Shown: positions 52,581 through 61,228 of the stretch, in pieces
How the letters are laid out: each line of letters opens with the position of its first letter
Position numbering within the stretch: the first letter of the stretch is position 1
Source: Streptomyces tsukubensis
GTDB lineage: Bacteria; Actinomycetota; Actinomycetes; Streptomycetales; Streptomycetaceae
Assembly: GCF_009296025.1 (NCBI RefSeq)
Contig: NZ_CP045178.1
Coordinates: 6,510,001-6,574,000 of the forward strand
Reading direction: 5' to 3'
Length of the DNA: 64,000 bases
Made by a program: the position numbers and the translations under genes
The notes under the pieces: generated by a model
Told to the model about the DNA's origin: nothing
The model's input: only the letters and a program-made list of their open reading frames with translations
Databases searched by the model: none

Positions 52581-52720
52581 CGTATGTCCGATTTGTTGGC
52601 GTGGTTGCCTGTCTGCGCTGTGGCGTGCGCTACAAAATCCGCATTCCGTTTGAGGATTGAAAGATGTCCCGTTTAGCGTCGTTCCGGCTGTCCGTCGGAC
52701 ACGTCGCCGCACCCGCGGCA

Positions 52721-52871
52721 CCGGACAGTCATCGCCGAGTCCCCCGAGGCGCGAGCCAGGGGAGCCGGGGACCCACGTCCCTGGGGTGAATCGGGCCTCT
52801 CCTCGCGAGGCGCCCGTAGGAGACCTTCCTGCTCCGAACCCGTCAGCTAACCCGGTAGGCGAGAAGGAAGG
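52721..52871 (+). promoter_or_regulatory. Cyclic di-AMP riboswitch (ydaO/yuaA)
   Basis: The conserved blocks appear in order: GCCGGGGACCCA (52764-52775), TGGGGTGAATC (52782-52792), GTAGGAGACC (52816-52825), and GAACCCGTCAGC followed by TAACCCGGTAGGC (52836-52860). These are the hallmark of ydaO elements that precede cell-wall hydrolase genes in Streptomyces. c-di-AMP binding would switch off the M23 gene that follows. The upstream 52581-52720 presumably contains its promoter. Confidence 0.93.
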
Positions 52872-52888
52872 AAAGGATCAGCCACTAC

Positions 52889-53674
52889 ATGGCGTTCACC
52901 CGTGCCACCGGGAAGCACCGTCGTCCCCACCGGCTCAGCGGTACCAGTGCCAAGGTCGCGGGCGTCGCCGCCCTGACCACGACAAGCGTCGTAGGAGGAC
53001 TGGCCGCTCCCGCGCTCGCCGACGACACAGCCAAGCAGTCCACCGGCGCCACACAGGCCATCTCCATAGATCACTCCCTCGCCGACGCGATCGACGCGCA
53101 GGCCGCCGCCCAGCAACAGGCCGCCGACGCGGCCGTCGCCAAGGCGAAGGCCGAGGCCGCGGCCAAGCGGAAGGCAGCAGAGGAGAAGCGCGAGGCGGAG
53201 GCCAAGGCCAAGAAGGAGCGCGAGGTCAAGCAGCGCGCAGCCCGCGAGGCCGAACGCAAGCGGCTGAACGCCTACGTCACCCCGGTCGACGGTTCGTACG
53301 TCTCCACCGGATACCGGACCGGCGGCGGCATCTGGTCCTCCGGCAGCCACACCGGTATCGACTTCCACGCCGCGACCGGCACCACCGTCCACTCCGTCGG
53401 CGCGGGCACAGTCGTCCAGACCGGCTGGGGCGGTGCCTACGGCAACCAGGTGGTCATCAAGATGCACGACGGTACGTACACCCAGTACGGCCACCTGTCG
53501 TCCGTATCGGTCTCGGCCGGGCAGGCGGTCACTCCGGGCCAGCAGATCGCCGTCTCCGGCGCGACCGGCAACGTGACAGGGCCTCACTTGCACTTCGAGG
53601 CCCGTACCGGCCCGGAGTACGGCTCCGACATGGACCCCGTCGCCTACCTCCGCGGACACGGCGTCAACGTCTGA
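52889..53674 (+). CDS. M23 (LytM-type) cell-wall peptidase
   Basis: 261 aa. Signal peptide 1-44 (cleavage after ALA), coiled coil rich in Ala/Lys/Glu (about 62-125), LytM domain 130-261 with zinc ligands H154 and D158 in SHTGIDFH and H235 in GPHLHFE, plus H202. Secreted peptidoglycan endopeptidase for growth or spore germination. ATG 52889 comes shortly after the riboswitch with GAAGGAAAGGA upstream. No LysM domain. A terminator follows at 53715. Confidence 0.93.
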   Translation: MAFTRATGKHRRPHRLSGTSAKVAGVAALTTTSVVGGLAAPALADDTAKQSTGATQAISIDHSLADAIDAQAAAQQQAADAAVAKAKAEAAAKRKAAEEKREAEAKAKKEREVKQRAAREAERKRLNAYVTPVDGSYVSTGYRTGGGIWSSGSHTGIDFHAATGTTVHSVGAGTVVQTGWGGAYGNQVVIKMHDGTYTQYGHLSSVSVSAGQAVTPGQQIAVSGATGNVTGPHLHFEARTGPEYGSDMDPVAYLRGHGVNV

Positions 53675-53714
53675 CGAGGAGCGCAGCGACGGCCCCGCCG
53701 TCCTGGGCGCGGAA

Positions 53715-53747
53715 GCAGGCCCCGGCTCGATCCGAGCCGGGGCCTGC
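53715..53747. terminator. Terminator after the M23 gene
   Basis: Perfect 15-bp stem GCAGGCCCCGGCTCG (53715-53729) with 53733-53747, 3-nt loop. Confidence 0.92.
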
Positions 53748-54002
53748 TCCGTGTCCGCCCACCGGTCGCGCACCCGGCCCGTCCCCGCGGCAGGCCCCGC
53801 ACACGCGGCCACCCTCGTATCCGCACGCACCCGGTACCCGTACGCGCCCCCGCATCGGGCGCCGCCGTTCACGTGACTGTTCCATGGCCAAAAGATATCC
53901 ATGGAATGCTTCCCCCGTCGGAAATCCACGACCGCTCGAATAGGGTTACTGAACAGGCGTCAATCGACCGCGTTTCGCGGGGATTAAGGCGGAGGTCCGG
54001 TC

Positions 54003-54680
54003 ATGCGTGTTCCCGCGCGCTCGGTATGCACGGCAATCAGGGACGACATTGTTTCCGGGGTGTACGAGCGCGGCAGCAAACTCACCGAGGAACTGCTCGC
54101 GCGCCGCTACGGGGTCTCCAGGGTCCCGGTCCGTGAGGCCCTGCGCACCCTGGAGGCCGAGGGGTTCGTCGTCACGCGCAGGCACGCGGGCGCCTGCGTG
54201 GCGGAGCCGGGGGAGCAGGAGGCCGCCGATCTGCTGGAGATCCGCACGCTGCTCGAACCGCTCGGCGCGGCCCGCGCCGCCCGCCGCCGAACCGAAGCGC
54301 ACCTGCGGGTGTTGCGCGGCCTCGTCAGGCTGGGACAGGAGCGCGCCAGGCGGGACCAGGACGAGGACCTGCGGTCCTTGGGCGCCTGGTTCCACGAGAC
54401 GCTGGCGCAGGCGTCGGGCGCCGACGGGCTGACGCACATGCTCACCCAGCTCAGGCAGAAGACCGCGTGGATGTACACGGTCGACGCCCCCGCGAGACCT
54501 GCGGAGTCCTGGGCCGAACACGGGGCGATAGTCGACGCCGTGGCGCGTGGTGACGCAGAACGCGCCAAGATCCTCACGGCCCTGCACGCGGAGCGGGCCG
54601 TGGCCGCGCACCGACTGCGTCGCCCCGGGCGTGTGAGCTCTTCGCAACATGCCGTACACACGACGATGCTGCGGAATTAA
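54003..54680 (+). CDS. GntR family (FadR-type) transcriptional regulator
   Basis: 225 aa. Winged helix 8-72 (CTAIRDDIVSGVYERGSKLT, YGVSRVPVREALRTLEAEGF) and FCD domain (about 80-205) with the metal histidines in WFHETLAQASG and EHGAIVDAVARGD. ATG 54003 has GGAGG 7 nt upstream. Neighbours give no clear target; proximity to ptsH may hint at carbon control. A TAGGGT at 53941 is a candidate -10. Confidence 0.9.
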   Translation: MRVPARSVCTAIRDDIVSGVYERGSKLTEELLARRYGVSRVPVREALRTLEAEGFVVTRRHAGACVAEPGEQEAADLLEIRTLLEPLGAARAARRRTEAHLRVLRGLVRLGQERARRDQDEDLRSLGAWFHETLAQASGADGLTHMLTQLRQKTAWMYTVDAPARPAESWAEHGAIVDAVARGDAERAKILTALHAERAVAAHRLRRPGRVSSSQHAVHTTMLRN

Positions 54681-54847
54681 CAAGAGCGCCGTATACAAAG
54701 AGAAGTAATTCGGGTCGCCTTATTCGTGCTGCCTAAAACTCTCCGCGCTGAAGAGCCGGATGGTGCTTTCGTGAGATGCGCGGCTCATCTTCTCCGTGGA
54801 TATGGGGCGGTCGCGGAGGTTGTCGTTTCCCACGAATGAGCGAAGTC
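54681..54847. other. Intergenic region after the GntR gene
   Basis: Start of the 351-bp gap between GntR and ptsH. It is AT-richer than average (TTAACAAGAGCGCCGTATAC) with no hairpin or gene; the rest of the gap holds the 18-bp repeats and the ptsH terminators. Confidence 0.4.
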
Positions 54848-54926
54848 GTGCGGAGACCGATGCCGTGCGGGTGAGTGAAGTCGTGCGGGAAAAACGAAGC
54901 CGTGCGGGGGATCCGATGCGGTGCGG
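54848..54926. repeat. Degenerate ~18-bp tandem repeat around GTGCGG
   Basis: GTGCGG at 54848, 54865, 54883, 54902 and 54921 (spacing 17-19), each preceded by GAWGYCG-like sequence. Located at the 3' side of ptsH, before its terminators. Confidence 0.6.
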
Positions 54927-54937
54927 GAGACCAGAAC

Positions 54938-55015
54938 GGCGGAGCCGCGTCGATCCACAAGGGTCGACGCGGCTCCGCCGCGGGTTCTCCGGTCACGCGG
55001 GGCCGGAGAACCCGC
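54938..55015. terminator. Tandem terminators of ptsH
   Basis: First: 54938-54953 (GGCGGAGCCGCGTCGA) with 54964-54979, 16 bp, 10-nt loop. Second: 54980-54992 (GCGGGTTCTCCGG) with 55003-55015, 13 bp, 10-nt loop. Both are perfect. Confidence 0.9.
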
Positions 55016-55031
55016 CAGGGGTCGGACGGTC

Positions 55032-55313
55032 TCAGACGGTCTCGGGAAGCTCTTCGAGTCCTTCGGAGACCAGCTTCGCCAGCCGGTCGAGCGCGGCGTC
55101 CGCGCCCTCGGCGTCCGTCGCCAGGATGATCTCCTCGCCGCCCTGCGCGCCCAGACCGAGGACCGCGAGCATGGACGCGGCGTTCACCGGGTTGCTGTCG
55201 GCCTTGGCGATCGTCACGGGGACACCCGCGGCGGTGGCCGCGCGGACGAAGATGGAGGCGGGGCGGGCGTGGAGACCCTCGGCCCAGCCGACGTTGACGC
55301 GGCGCTCAGCCAT
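55032..55313 (-). CDS. ptsH: Phosphocarrier protein HPr
   Basis: 93 aa. H15 in WAEGLHARPAS is the phospho-histidine; S47 in NAASMLAVL corresponds to the regulatory serine region. HPr relays phosphate from enzyme I to sugar-specific PTS components. The ATG at 55313 is preceded by GAAGGG 9 nt upstream and gives the normal HPr length; the frame upstream is not conserved. It is the only PTS gene in the window. Confidence 0.95.
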   Translation of the reverse strand: MAERRVNVGWAEGLHARPASIFVRAATAAGVPVTIAKADSNPVNAASMLAVLGLGAQGGEEIILATDAEGADAALDRLAKLVSEGLEELPETV

Positions 55314-55466
55314 GTGATGCTGCCCTTCACGAAGTCTCGGTTGTCTAGACCAGTGTCTCATGGTGACACCGGTGCGCCCCGGCGCCCTCCCGGTCACCGA
55401 GGGCCCGCTTCGGGTCACTCAAGACTGACCCGCGCCCGGTGGGCCCGCGACCCGTACCCTGGGCCC

Positions 55467-58409
55467 ATGCAGACCCCGTCGGACCGGCACGCATACCCCG
55501 CCCACTGGGAAGCCGACGTGGTCCTGCGCGACGGCGGGACCGCGCGTGTCAGGCCCATCACCACCGCCGACGCCGACCGACTGACCAGCTTCTACGAGCA
55601 GGTCTCGGACGAGTCGAAGTACTACCGCTTCTTCGCCCCCTACCCCCGGCTGTCCGACAAGGACGTCCACCGCTTCACCCATCACGACTACGTCGACCGG
55701 GTGGGGCTCGCGGTGACCGTGGGCGGCGAGTTCATAGCGACGGTGCGCTACGACCGCGTGGACGAGCGCGGAATGCCGGCCTCCGCCCCCGCCGACGAGG
55801 CCGAGGTGGCCTTCCTCGTCCAGGACGCCCACCAGGGCCGGGGCGTCGCCTCCACCCTGCTCGAACACATAGCCGCGGTCGCCATGGAGCGCGGAGTCCG
55901 CCGCTTCACGGCGGACGTACTGCCGGCGAACACCAAGATGATCAAGGTGTTCATGGACGCGGGCTACCAGCAGAAACGCAGCTACGAGGACGGCGTCGTC
56001 CACCTCGAATTCGACCTGGAGCCCACCGACCGCTCCCTCGCCGTCCAGTACGCGCGGGAGCAGCGCGCGGAGGGTCGTTCCGTGCAGAGGCTGCTCGCCC
56101 CGGGCTCTGTCGCCGTCATCGGGACCAGGCGCACACCGGGAGGCGTGGGCCGCAGCGTCCTCCACAACCTGCTCGGCGCGGGATACACCGGCCGCCTCCA
56201 CGCCGTGAACAGTTCCTTTCCCGCGGAGCTCGAAAGCCTCATGGGGGTCCCCGCCCACCGCTCCGTACGCGAGATCGAGGGGGCGGTCGACCTGGCCGTC
56301 GTCGCCGTACCCGCCGAACGGGTCCCCGAAGCCGTCGCGGAGTGCGGCGACCACGGTGTGCAGGGACTGGTGGTGCTCTCGGCCGGCTACGCGGAGGGCG
56401 GCGCCGAGGGGCTGGAGCGTCAGCGCGCGCTCGTGCGCCAGGCCCGCTCGTACGGAATGCGCCTCATCGGACCGAACGCGTTCGGGATGATCAACACCTC
56501 GGAGGACATCAGGCTCAACGCCTCGCTCGCCCCCGAACTGCCCGCGCCCGGCCGCACGGGCCTCTTCGCCCAGTCGGGAGCCATCGGCATCGCCCTGCTC
56601 TCCGGGCTGCACGGCAGGGGCGCGGGCCTGTCCACCTTCGTCTCCGCGGGCAACAGGGCGGACGTCTCCGGCAACGACCTCCTCCAGTACTGGTACGACG
56701 ACCCGGGCACCGATGTCGCACTGATGTACCTGGAATCCATTGGCAACCCGCGGAAATTCACCAGGCTGGCCCGCCGCACCGCCGCCGCGAAACCGCTGGT
56801 CGTCGTCCAGGGCGCCAGGCACAGCGGGGCCGCCCCCACCGGCCACGCGGTCACCGCCACCGGGCTCCCGCACGCCACGGTCTCCGCCCTGCTGCGCCAG
56901 GCAGGGGTGATCCGGGTCGAGACGGTCACCGAGATGGTGGACGCGGGCGTCCTCCTCGCCGACCAGCCGCTGCCCGCGGGACCACGGGTGGCGATACTCG
57001 GCAACTCCGAGTCCCTCGGCCTGCTCACCTACGACGCCTGCCTCTCCGAGGGGCTGCGCCCGCTGTCGCCGATCGACCTGACGACGGAAGCGGTGCCCGA
57101 GGACTTCCACGCGGCCCTCGCCGACGCGCTGGCCGACGACGCCAGCGACGCGGTCGTGGTCACCGCCATCCCCTGGGTCGGTGAGAACGGAGCCATGCAA
57201 TGGCCCGAGGGCGAGGCACTGGGGAGCGCCCTGCGCTCGGCCGTCACCACAGCCCCCGGGAAACCGGTCATGGTCGTCCACTTCGAACTCGGCGGCCTCG
57301 CGGACGCGTTGTCCGCGGCGAGCGCCACCTCCACGCAGCCCGCCGCCACGGTCCGCCGCCGCACGGGCGCGGCCCCCGCCGACCCCGAGGGGCGGCCCGG
57401 CGCACTCGCCGCCGACTCCGGCGCGCGGCCCGGCGTATCCGCCGCCGATCCCACCCGCCGACCCGCCGCCGCGAACCCGGCGAGCCGCGAGGAGGAGGAC
57501 GCGACCACCACGACGCCGGGCGCCCAGGAGAGCCACCCGGGCCGCATCCCCACCTACCCCGCACCCGAACGCGCGGTGCGCGCGCTGGCCGAGGCCGTCC
57601 ATTACGCGCAGTGGCGCAGGGACGCCGCGGACCCCGGCAAGGTCCCCGAGTACGACGGCATCGACGAGCACGGTGCGGCAGGGCTCATCGCCACCCACCT
57701 CAAGGACGCCGAAGGGCCGCGCGGTACCACGCTCGGCCCTTCGGAGACCGCGGAACTCCTCGGGCGCTACGGCGTCACGGTCCGGCCGGGTCTGCCGGCG
57801 GCCGGACCGGACGAGGCCGTGCGGGCCGCCGAACGCCTCGGCTATCCCGTGGCGCTGAAGACCACGGCGCCACATCTGCGCCACCGCGCCGACCTCGGCG
57901 GTGTGCGCCTCGACCTCGTCCACGAGTCCCAGTTGCGCCGCGCCTACGCCGAACTGAACGAACTCTTCGGCGGCCCCGCCGAGACCCGCCCCGTCGTGCA
58001 GAAGATGGCGGCCAGGGGAGTGGACACCGTCGTACGCGCCGTCGTCGACCCCGCGGCGGGCCCCGTGCTCTCCTTCGGTCTCGCGGGAGCACCCTCGGAA
58101 CTGCTCGGCGACACCGCGCACCGGCTGATCCCGGTCACCGACCGCGACGCTGCCGCCGTCATCAGGTCGATCAGGACCGCGCCGCTCCTCTTCGGCTGGC
58201 GCGGCTCGGCCCCCGTGGACACCGAGGCCCTCTCCGAACTGCTGCAACGCGTCTCGCGGCTCGTCGCCGACCACCCCGAGGTCGTCGGTGTCTCGCTCGA
58301 ACCCGTGGTCGTCGCCCAGCGCGGTCTGGCCGTGCTCGGCGCCTCCGTCAGGCTGGCCCCGGCCCCCGCCAGGGGCGCCCTCGGGCCCCGGTCGCTCCCC
58401 GCCTACTGA
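55467..58409 (+). CDS. GNAT acetyltransferase fused to NDP-forming acyl-CoA synthetase-like protein
   Basis: 980 aa. GNAT domain at about 13-195 (LRDGGTARVRPITTADADRL, EVAFLVQDAHQGRGVASTLL), CoA-binding and ligase domains at about 205-600 (SVAVIGTRRTPGGVG, FAQSGAIGIALLSG, GHAVTATG), a disordered linker at about 615-690, and an ATP-grasp domain at about 745-970 (GYPVALKTTAPHLRHRADLGGV). The domain order matches bacterial protein acetyltransferases of the Pat/Pka kind, with GNAT at the N-terminus. Likely acetylates enzymes such as acetyl-CoA synthetase. TACCCT at 55455-55460 lies 6 nt before ATG: leaderless. Confidence 0.93.
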   Translation: MQTPSDRHAYPAHWEADVVLRDGGTARVRPITTADADRLTSFYEQVSDESKYYRFFAPYPRLSDKDVHRFTHHDYVDRVGLAVTVGGEFIATVRYDRVDERGMPASAPADEAEVAFLVQDAHQGRGVASTLLEHIAAVAMERGVRRFTADVLPANTKMIKVFMDAGYQQKRSYEDGVVHLEFDLEPTDRSLAVQYAREQRAEGRSVQRLLAPGSVAVIGTRRTPGGVGRSVLHNLLGAGYTGRLHAVNSSFPAELESLMGVPAHRSVREIEGAVDLAVVAVPAERVPEAVAECGDHGVQGLVVLSAGYAEGGAEGLERQRALVRQARSYGMRLIGPNAFGMINTSEDIRLNASLAPELPAPGRTGLFAQSGAIGIALLSGLHGRGAGLSTFVSAGNRADVSGNDLLQYWYDDPGTDVALMYLESIGNPRKFTRLARRTAAAKPLVVVQGARHSGAAPTGHAVTATGLPHATVSALLRQAGVIRVETVTEMVDAGVLLADQPLPAGPRVAILGNSESLGLLTYDACLSEGLRPLSPIDLTTEAVPEDFHAALADALADDASDAVVVTAIPWVGENGAMQWPEGEALGSALRSAVTTAPGKPVMVVHFELGGLADALSAASATSTQPAATVRRRTGAAPADPEGRPGALAADSGARPGVSAADPTRRPAAANPASREEEDATTTTPGAQESHPGRIPTYPAPERAVRALAEAVHYAQWRRDAADPGKVPEYDGIDEHGAAGLIATHLKDAEGPRGTTLGPSETAELLGRYGVTVRPGLPAAGPDEAVRAAERLGYPVALKTTAPHLRHRADLGGVRLDLVHESQLRRAYAELNELFGGPAETRPVVQKMAARGVDTVVRAVVDPAAGPVLSFGLAGAPSELLGDTAHRLIPVTDRDAAAVIRSIRTAPLLFGWRGSAPVDTEALSELLQRVSRLVADHPEVVGVSLEPVVVAQRGLAVLGASVRLAPAPARGALGPRSLPAY

Positions 58410-58465
58410 GCCGCGGGGGAGTCGCGGGCGATCCGGGGGCCACCCCCGCTGGTCGCGGTGCGGGT

Positions 58466-58486
58466 CTGTCCACAGCCTTGTCCACA
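58466..58486. promoter_or_regulatory. Tandem DnaA-box-like sites
   Basis: CTGTCCACA (58466-58474) and TTGTCCACA (58478-58486) in the same orientation, 12 bp apart. The second is the exact Streptomyces DnaA box. They are in the 117-bp gap upstream of the DUF5998 gene. Confidence 0.65.
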
Positions 58487-58526
58487 GCGTGTCCGGCAGT
58501 CCGTGGGCCGCCGTAGGATGGACGGC

Positions 58527-59135
58527 ATGGCTAAGACCGGTACGACGACCCAGGGGCTGCGCTCGGCGATCGAGCGCAGTGGCTACTACCCGACCCTTGT
58601 GGCGGAGGCGGTGGAGGCCGCCGTCGGCGGTGAGCCCGTCGTGTCGTTTCTGGTCCACCAGGAGACGACGTTCGACGCCAACGAGGTGCGCAGGCACGTC
58701 ACCGTCCTGGTCCTGACCGGCACCCGCTTCATCGTCAGCCACACGGACGAGCAGGCCGCGGACAGCACGTCCCCGACGCCGTACGCCACGACGTCCACGG
58801 AGTCCGTCAAGCTCGACCGCATCTCGTCGGTCGTCCTCAGCCGCGTCGTCGCCAACCCGGAGTCGTACACCCCGGGGTCCCTGCCCCGTGAGGTCGTCCT
58901 CACCATCGGCTGGGGCGCGGTGGCCCGCATCGATCTGGAACCCGCCGCCTGCGGCGACCCCAACTGCGAGGCGGACCACGGGTACACCGGCAACTCCACC
59001 GCCGACGACCTGAGCCTGCGGGTCAGCGAGGCCGGCGACGGCCCGGACGCCGTGCGCCAGACCCTGCTCTTCGCCCAGTCCCTGTCGGAGGCCACCGCCG
59101 CGGCGCCCACCTCGTCCGGCAGGGCCTCCCGCTGA
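58527..59135 (+). CDS. DUF5998 family protein
   Basis: 202 aa cytosolic protein of an actinobacterial family of unknown function. Conserved parts: LRSAIERSGYYPTLVAEAVE, VHQETTFDANEVRRHVTVLV and EPAACGDPNCEADHGY with two cysteines. ATG 58527 follows TAGGAT (58514-58519) by 7 nt, so leaderless. The TGA overlaps the ATG of the phosphodiesterase gene (TGATG), which indicates a shared operon and maybe a common process. Confidence 0.85.
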   Translation: MAKTGTTTQGLRSAIERSGYYPTLVAEAVEAAVGGEPVVSFLVHQETTFDANEVRRHVTVLVLTGTRFIVSHTDEQAADSTSPTPYATTSTESVKLDRISSVVLSRVVANPESYTPGSLPREVVLTIGWGAVARIDLEPAACGDPNCEADHGYTGNSTADDLSLRVSEAGDGPDAVRQTLLFAQSLSEATAAAPTSSGRASR

Positions 59136-60328
59136 TGGCGATGCCCGCCTGGGACCCGGTGGAACCCCTCCACCCCGGCTCCGCCCCGCTGCCGCAGTAC
59201 GGCACGGGATCGCTGGCCGACCTGCTCCCGACGCTCGCCGCGGGACTCGGCGTCCCCGGGTTCACCGCCGCCATCCCCGAGCTGGCACCCGCCGACCGCG
59301 CCTGCGTCTTCCTCATCGACGGACTCGGCTGGGAACAACTCGGCGCCCACCGGGCCGAAGCCCCCTTCCTCGCCTCCCTCATGGACTCCTCCCGTGGCGG
59401 AACGGGCTCCCCCGTCACCTCGGGTTTCCCCTCGACCACCGCCACCTCGCTGGCGTCGGTGGGCACCGGCAGGACCCCCGCCGAGCACGGCCTCCCCGGC
59501 TACGCGGTGCGTGACCCCGCGACCGGTGCGCTGATGAACCAGCTCCGCTGGATCCCGTGGACGGAGCCGCACGCCTGGCAGCCGTATCCGACGGTGTTCC
59601 GGGCCGCGGACGAGGCCGGGGTGCACACCGCCCAGGTATCGGCCCCGCACTTCAGGAACACCCCCCTCACCAAGGTCGCGTTGAGCGGCGGCGGCTTCCA
59701 CGGCCGTCTCTCCGGCGAGGACCGCATGGACTTCACCGCCACCCAACTGGCGGCGGGCGACCGGTCGCTGGTCTACACGTACTACAGCGAGGTGGACGGC
59801 AAGGGGCACCGTTTCGGTGTCGACTCCGACGCCTGGCGCGGTCAGCTCGGTTACGTGGACCGCCTCGCCCAGCGGCTCGCCGAGCAACTGCCGCCGCGCA
59901 GCGCGCTGTACATCACGGCGGACCACGGCATGGTGGACATCCCGCAGGACGATCCGTCCCGTATCGACTTCGACGAGGACTGGGAGCTGCGCGCGGGCGT
60001 CGCGCTGCTCGGCGGCGAAGGACGGGCCCGCCACGTCTACGCGGTCCCGGGCGCCGAGTCCGATGTCCTCGCCGTATGGCGCGAGGTGCTGGGCGAGCAG
60101 TTCTGGGTGGCGAGCCGCGACGAGGCGATTGACGCGGGCTGGTTCGGCACGCCGGGCGCCTGCGACGAGCGGGTCCGCGCCCGCATCGGCGATGTGGTGG
60201 CCGCAGCCCACGACCTGGTGGCGATCACCGCCTCCGAGCGGGAGCCGAAGGAGTCGGCCCTCGTCGGCATGCACGGTTCACTGACACCGGAGGAGCAACT
60301 CGTCCCGCTGCTCGAAGTACGTACCTGA
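59135..60328 (+). CDS. Alkaline phosphatase-superfamily nucleotide pyrophosphatase/phosphodiesterase
   Basis: 397 aa. Metal/active-site motifs of the superfamily: D62 in LIDGLG, the nucleophile region FPSTTATSLASVGTG (T101 probable), TYYSEVDGKGHRFG and ADHGMVDIP. No signal peptide, so intracellular. Substrate is undetermined; relatives hydrolyse nucleotide diphosphates or phosphonates. Coupled to the DUF5998 gene and 112 bp ahead of tdk. Confidence 0.92.
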   Translation: MAMPAWDPVEPLHPGSAPLPQYGTGSLADLLPTLAAGLGVPGFTAAIPELAPADRACVFLIDGLGWEQLGAHRAEAPFLASLMDSSRGGTGSPVTSGFPSTTATSLASVGTGRTPAEHGLPGYAVRDPATGALMNQLRWIPWTEPHAWQPYPTVFRAADEAGVHTAQVSAPHFRNTPLTKVALSGGGFHGRLSGEDRMDFTATQLAAGDRSLVYTYYSEVDGKGHRFGVDSDAWRGQLGYVDRLAQRLAEQLPPRSALYITADHGMVDIPQDDPSRIDFDEDWELRAGVALLGGEGRARHVYAVPGAESDVLAVWREVLGEQFWVASRDEAIDAGWFGTPGACDERVRARIGDVVAAAHDLVAITASEREPKESALVGMHGSLTPEEQLVPLLEVRT

Positions 60329-60440
60329 GGTTGCCCGTCCGCTTTTCCGCTCCCCCCCCGCCTTTCCCCCCTCCACTTTCCCCGCGCCCGCACCGCCCGG
60401 CCCGTAGCCAGCACCCGTCCCGAGAGGCCCGTACTTCCCG

Positions 60441-61091
60441 ATGTCCGATCTGGTGTTTTTCTCAGGGACCATGGACAGCGGGAAAAGCACCCTGGCGCTC
60501 CAGATCGGCCACAACCGTTCGGCGCGCGGACTCCAGGGCGTGATCTTCACGCGCGACGACCGGGCGGGCGAGGGCAAGCTCTCCTCGCGTCTGGGGCTGG
60601 TCACCGAGGCCGTGGAGGCGAAGGAGGGGCTGGACCTCTACGCCTACGTCGTGGCCGTGATCACCGCGGGCGGCCGGGTCGACTACGTGATCGTGGACGA
60701 GGCGCAGTTCCTCGCACCGGACCAGGTCGACCAACTCGCCCGCGTCGTCGACGACCTCGAACTCGATGTCTACACCTTCGGCATCACCACCGACTTCCGC
60801 ACCAGGCTCTTCCCCGGTTCGCAGCGCCTGATGGAACTGGCCGACCGCGTCGAGTCCCTCCAGGTGGAGGCGTTGTGCTGGTGCGGCGCCAGGGCCACGC
60901 ACAACGCCCGTACGGTCAACGGTGTGATGGTGGTCGAAGGCGCCCAGGTGGTCGTCGGCGACGTGGACCGCGCCGTGGACGAGATCGGCTACGAGGTGCT
61001 GTGCAGGCGTCACCACCGCAAGAGGGCCACCAGCGCGACGGCGCACGCCGCCTCCCTCTCCCCTGACGTCCTCCCCGTCACCCCGGGCTGA
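60441..61091 (+). CDS. tdk: Thymidine kinase
   Basis: 216 aa type II enzyme phosphorylating thymidine. P-loop GTMDSGKST (9-17), catalytic DEAQF (86-90), zinc site C146/C148 and C188/H191, lasso region TVNGVMVVEGAQVVVGD. The C-terminal 20 residues are an unconserved extension. ATG 60441 has GAGAGG 12 nt or so upstream. The upstream 112 bp is C-rich. Hairpin terminator follows. Confidence 0.95.
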   Translation: MSDLVFFSGTMDSGKSTLALQIGHNRSARGLQGVIFTRDDRAGEGKLSSRLGLVTEAVEAKEGLDLYAYVVAVITAGGRVDYVIVDEAQFLAPDQVDQLARVVDDLELDVYTFGITTDFRTRLFPGSQRLMELADRVESLQVEALCWCGARATHNARTVNGVMVVEGAQVVVGDVDRAVDEIGYEVLCRRHHRKRATSATAHAASLSPDVLPVTPG

Positions 61092-61112
61092 CCGGGCCCG
61101 CCGTACGACGCT

Positions 61113-61142
61113 GCCCGAGCCCGGCGACCACCAGGCTCGGGC
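61113..61142. terminator. Terminator after tdk
   Basis: GCCCGAGCC (61113-61121) pairs with GGCTCGGGC (61134-61142), 12-nt loop. Confidence 0.75.
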
Positions 61143-61228
61143 GGTGAGGTCCCAGCGGACGCCGAGCCCCTGGGCCGCGGCCCTCGACGGTCCCGTCCGG
61201 GAACGGCCGGGGCCGCGGAGAACTCAGG

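Noticed and set aside
55419..58979. 1186-aa open frame antisense to the GNAT/synthetase gene
   Set aside because: Runs across several genes, has no recognisable domain and mirrors the codon bias of the true gene.
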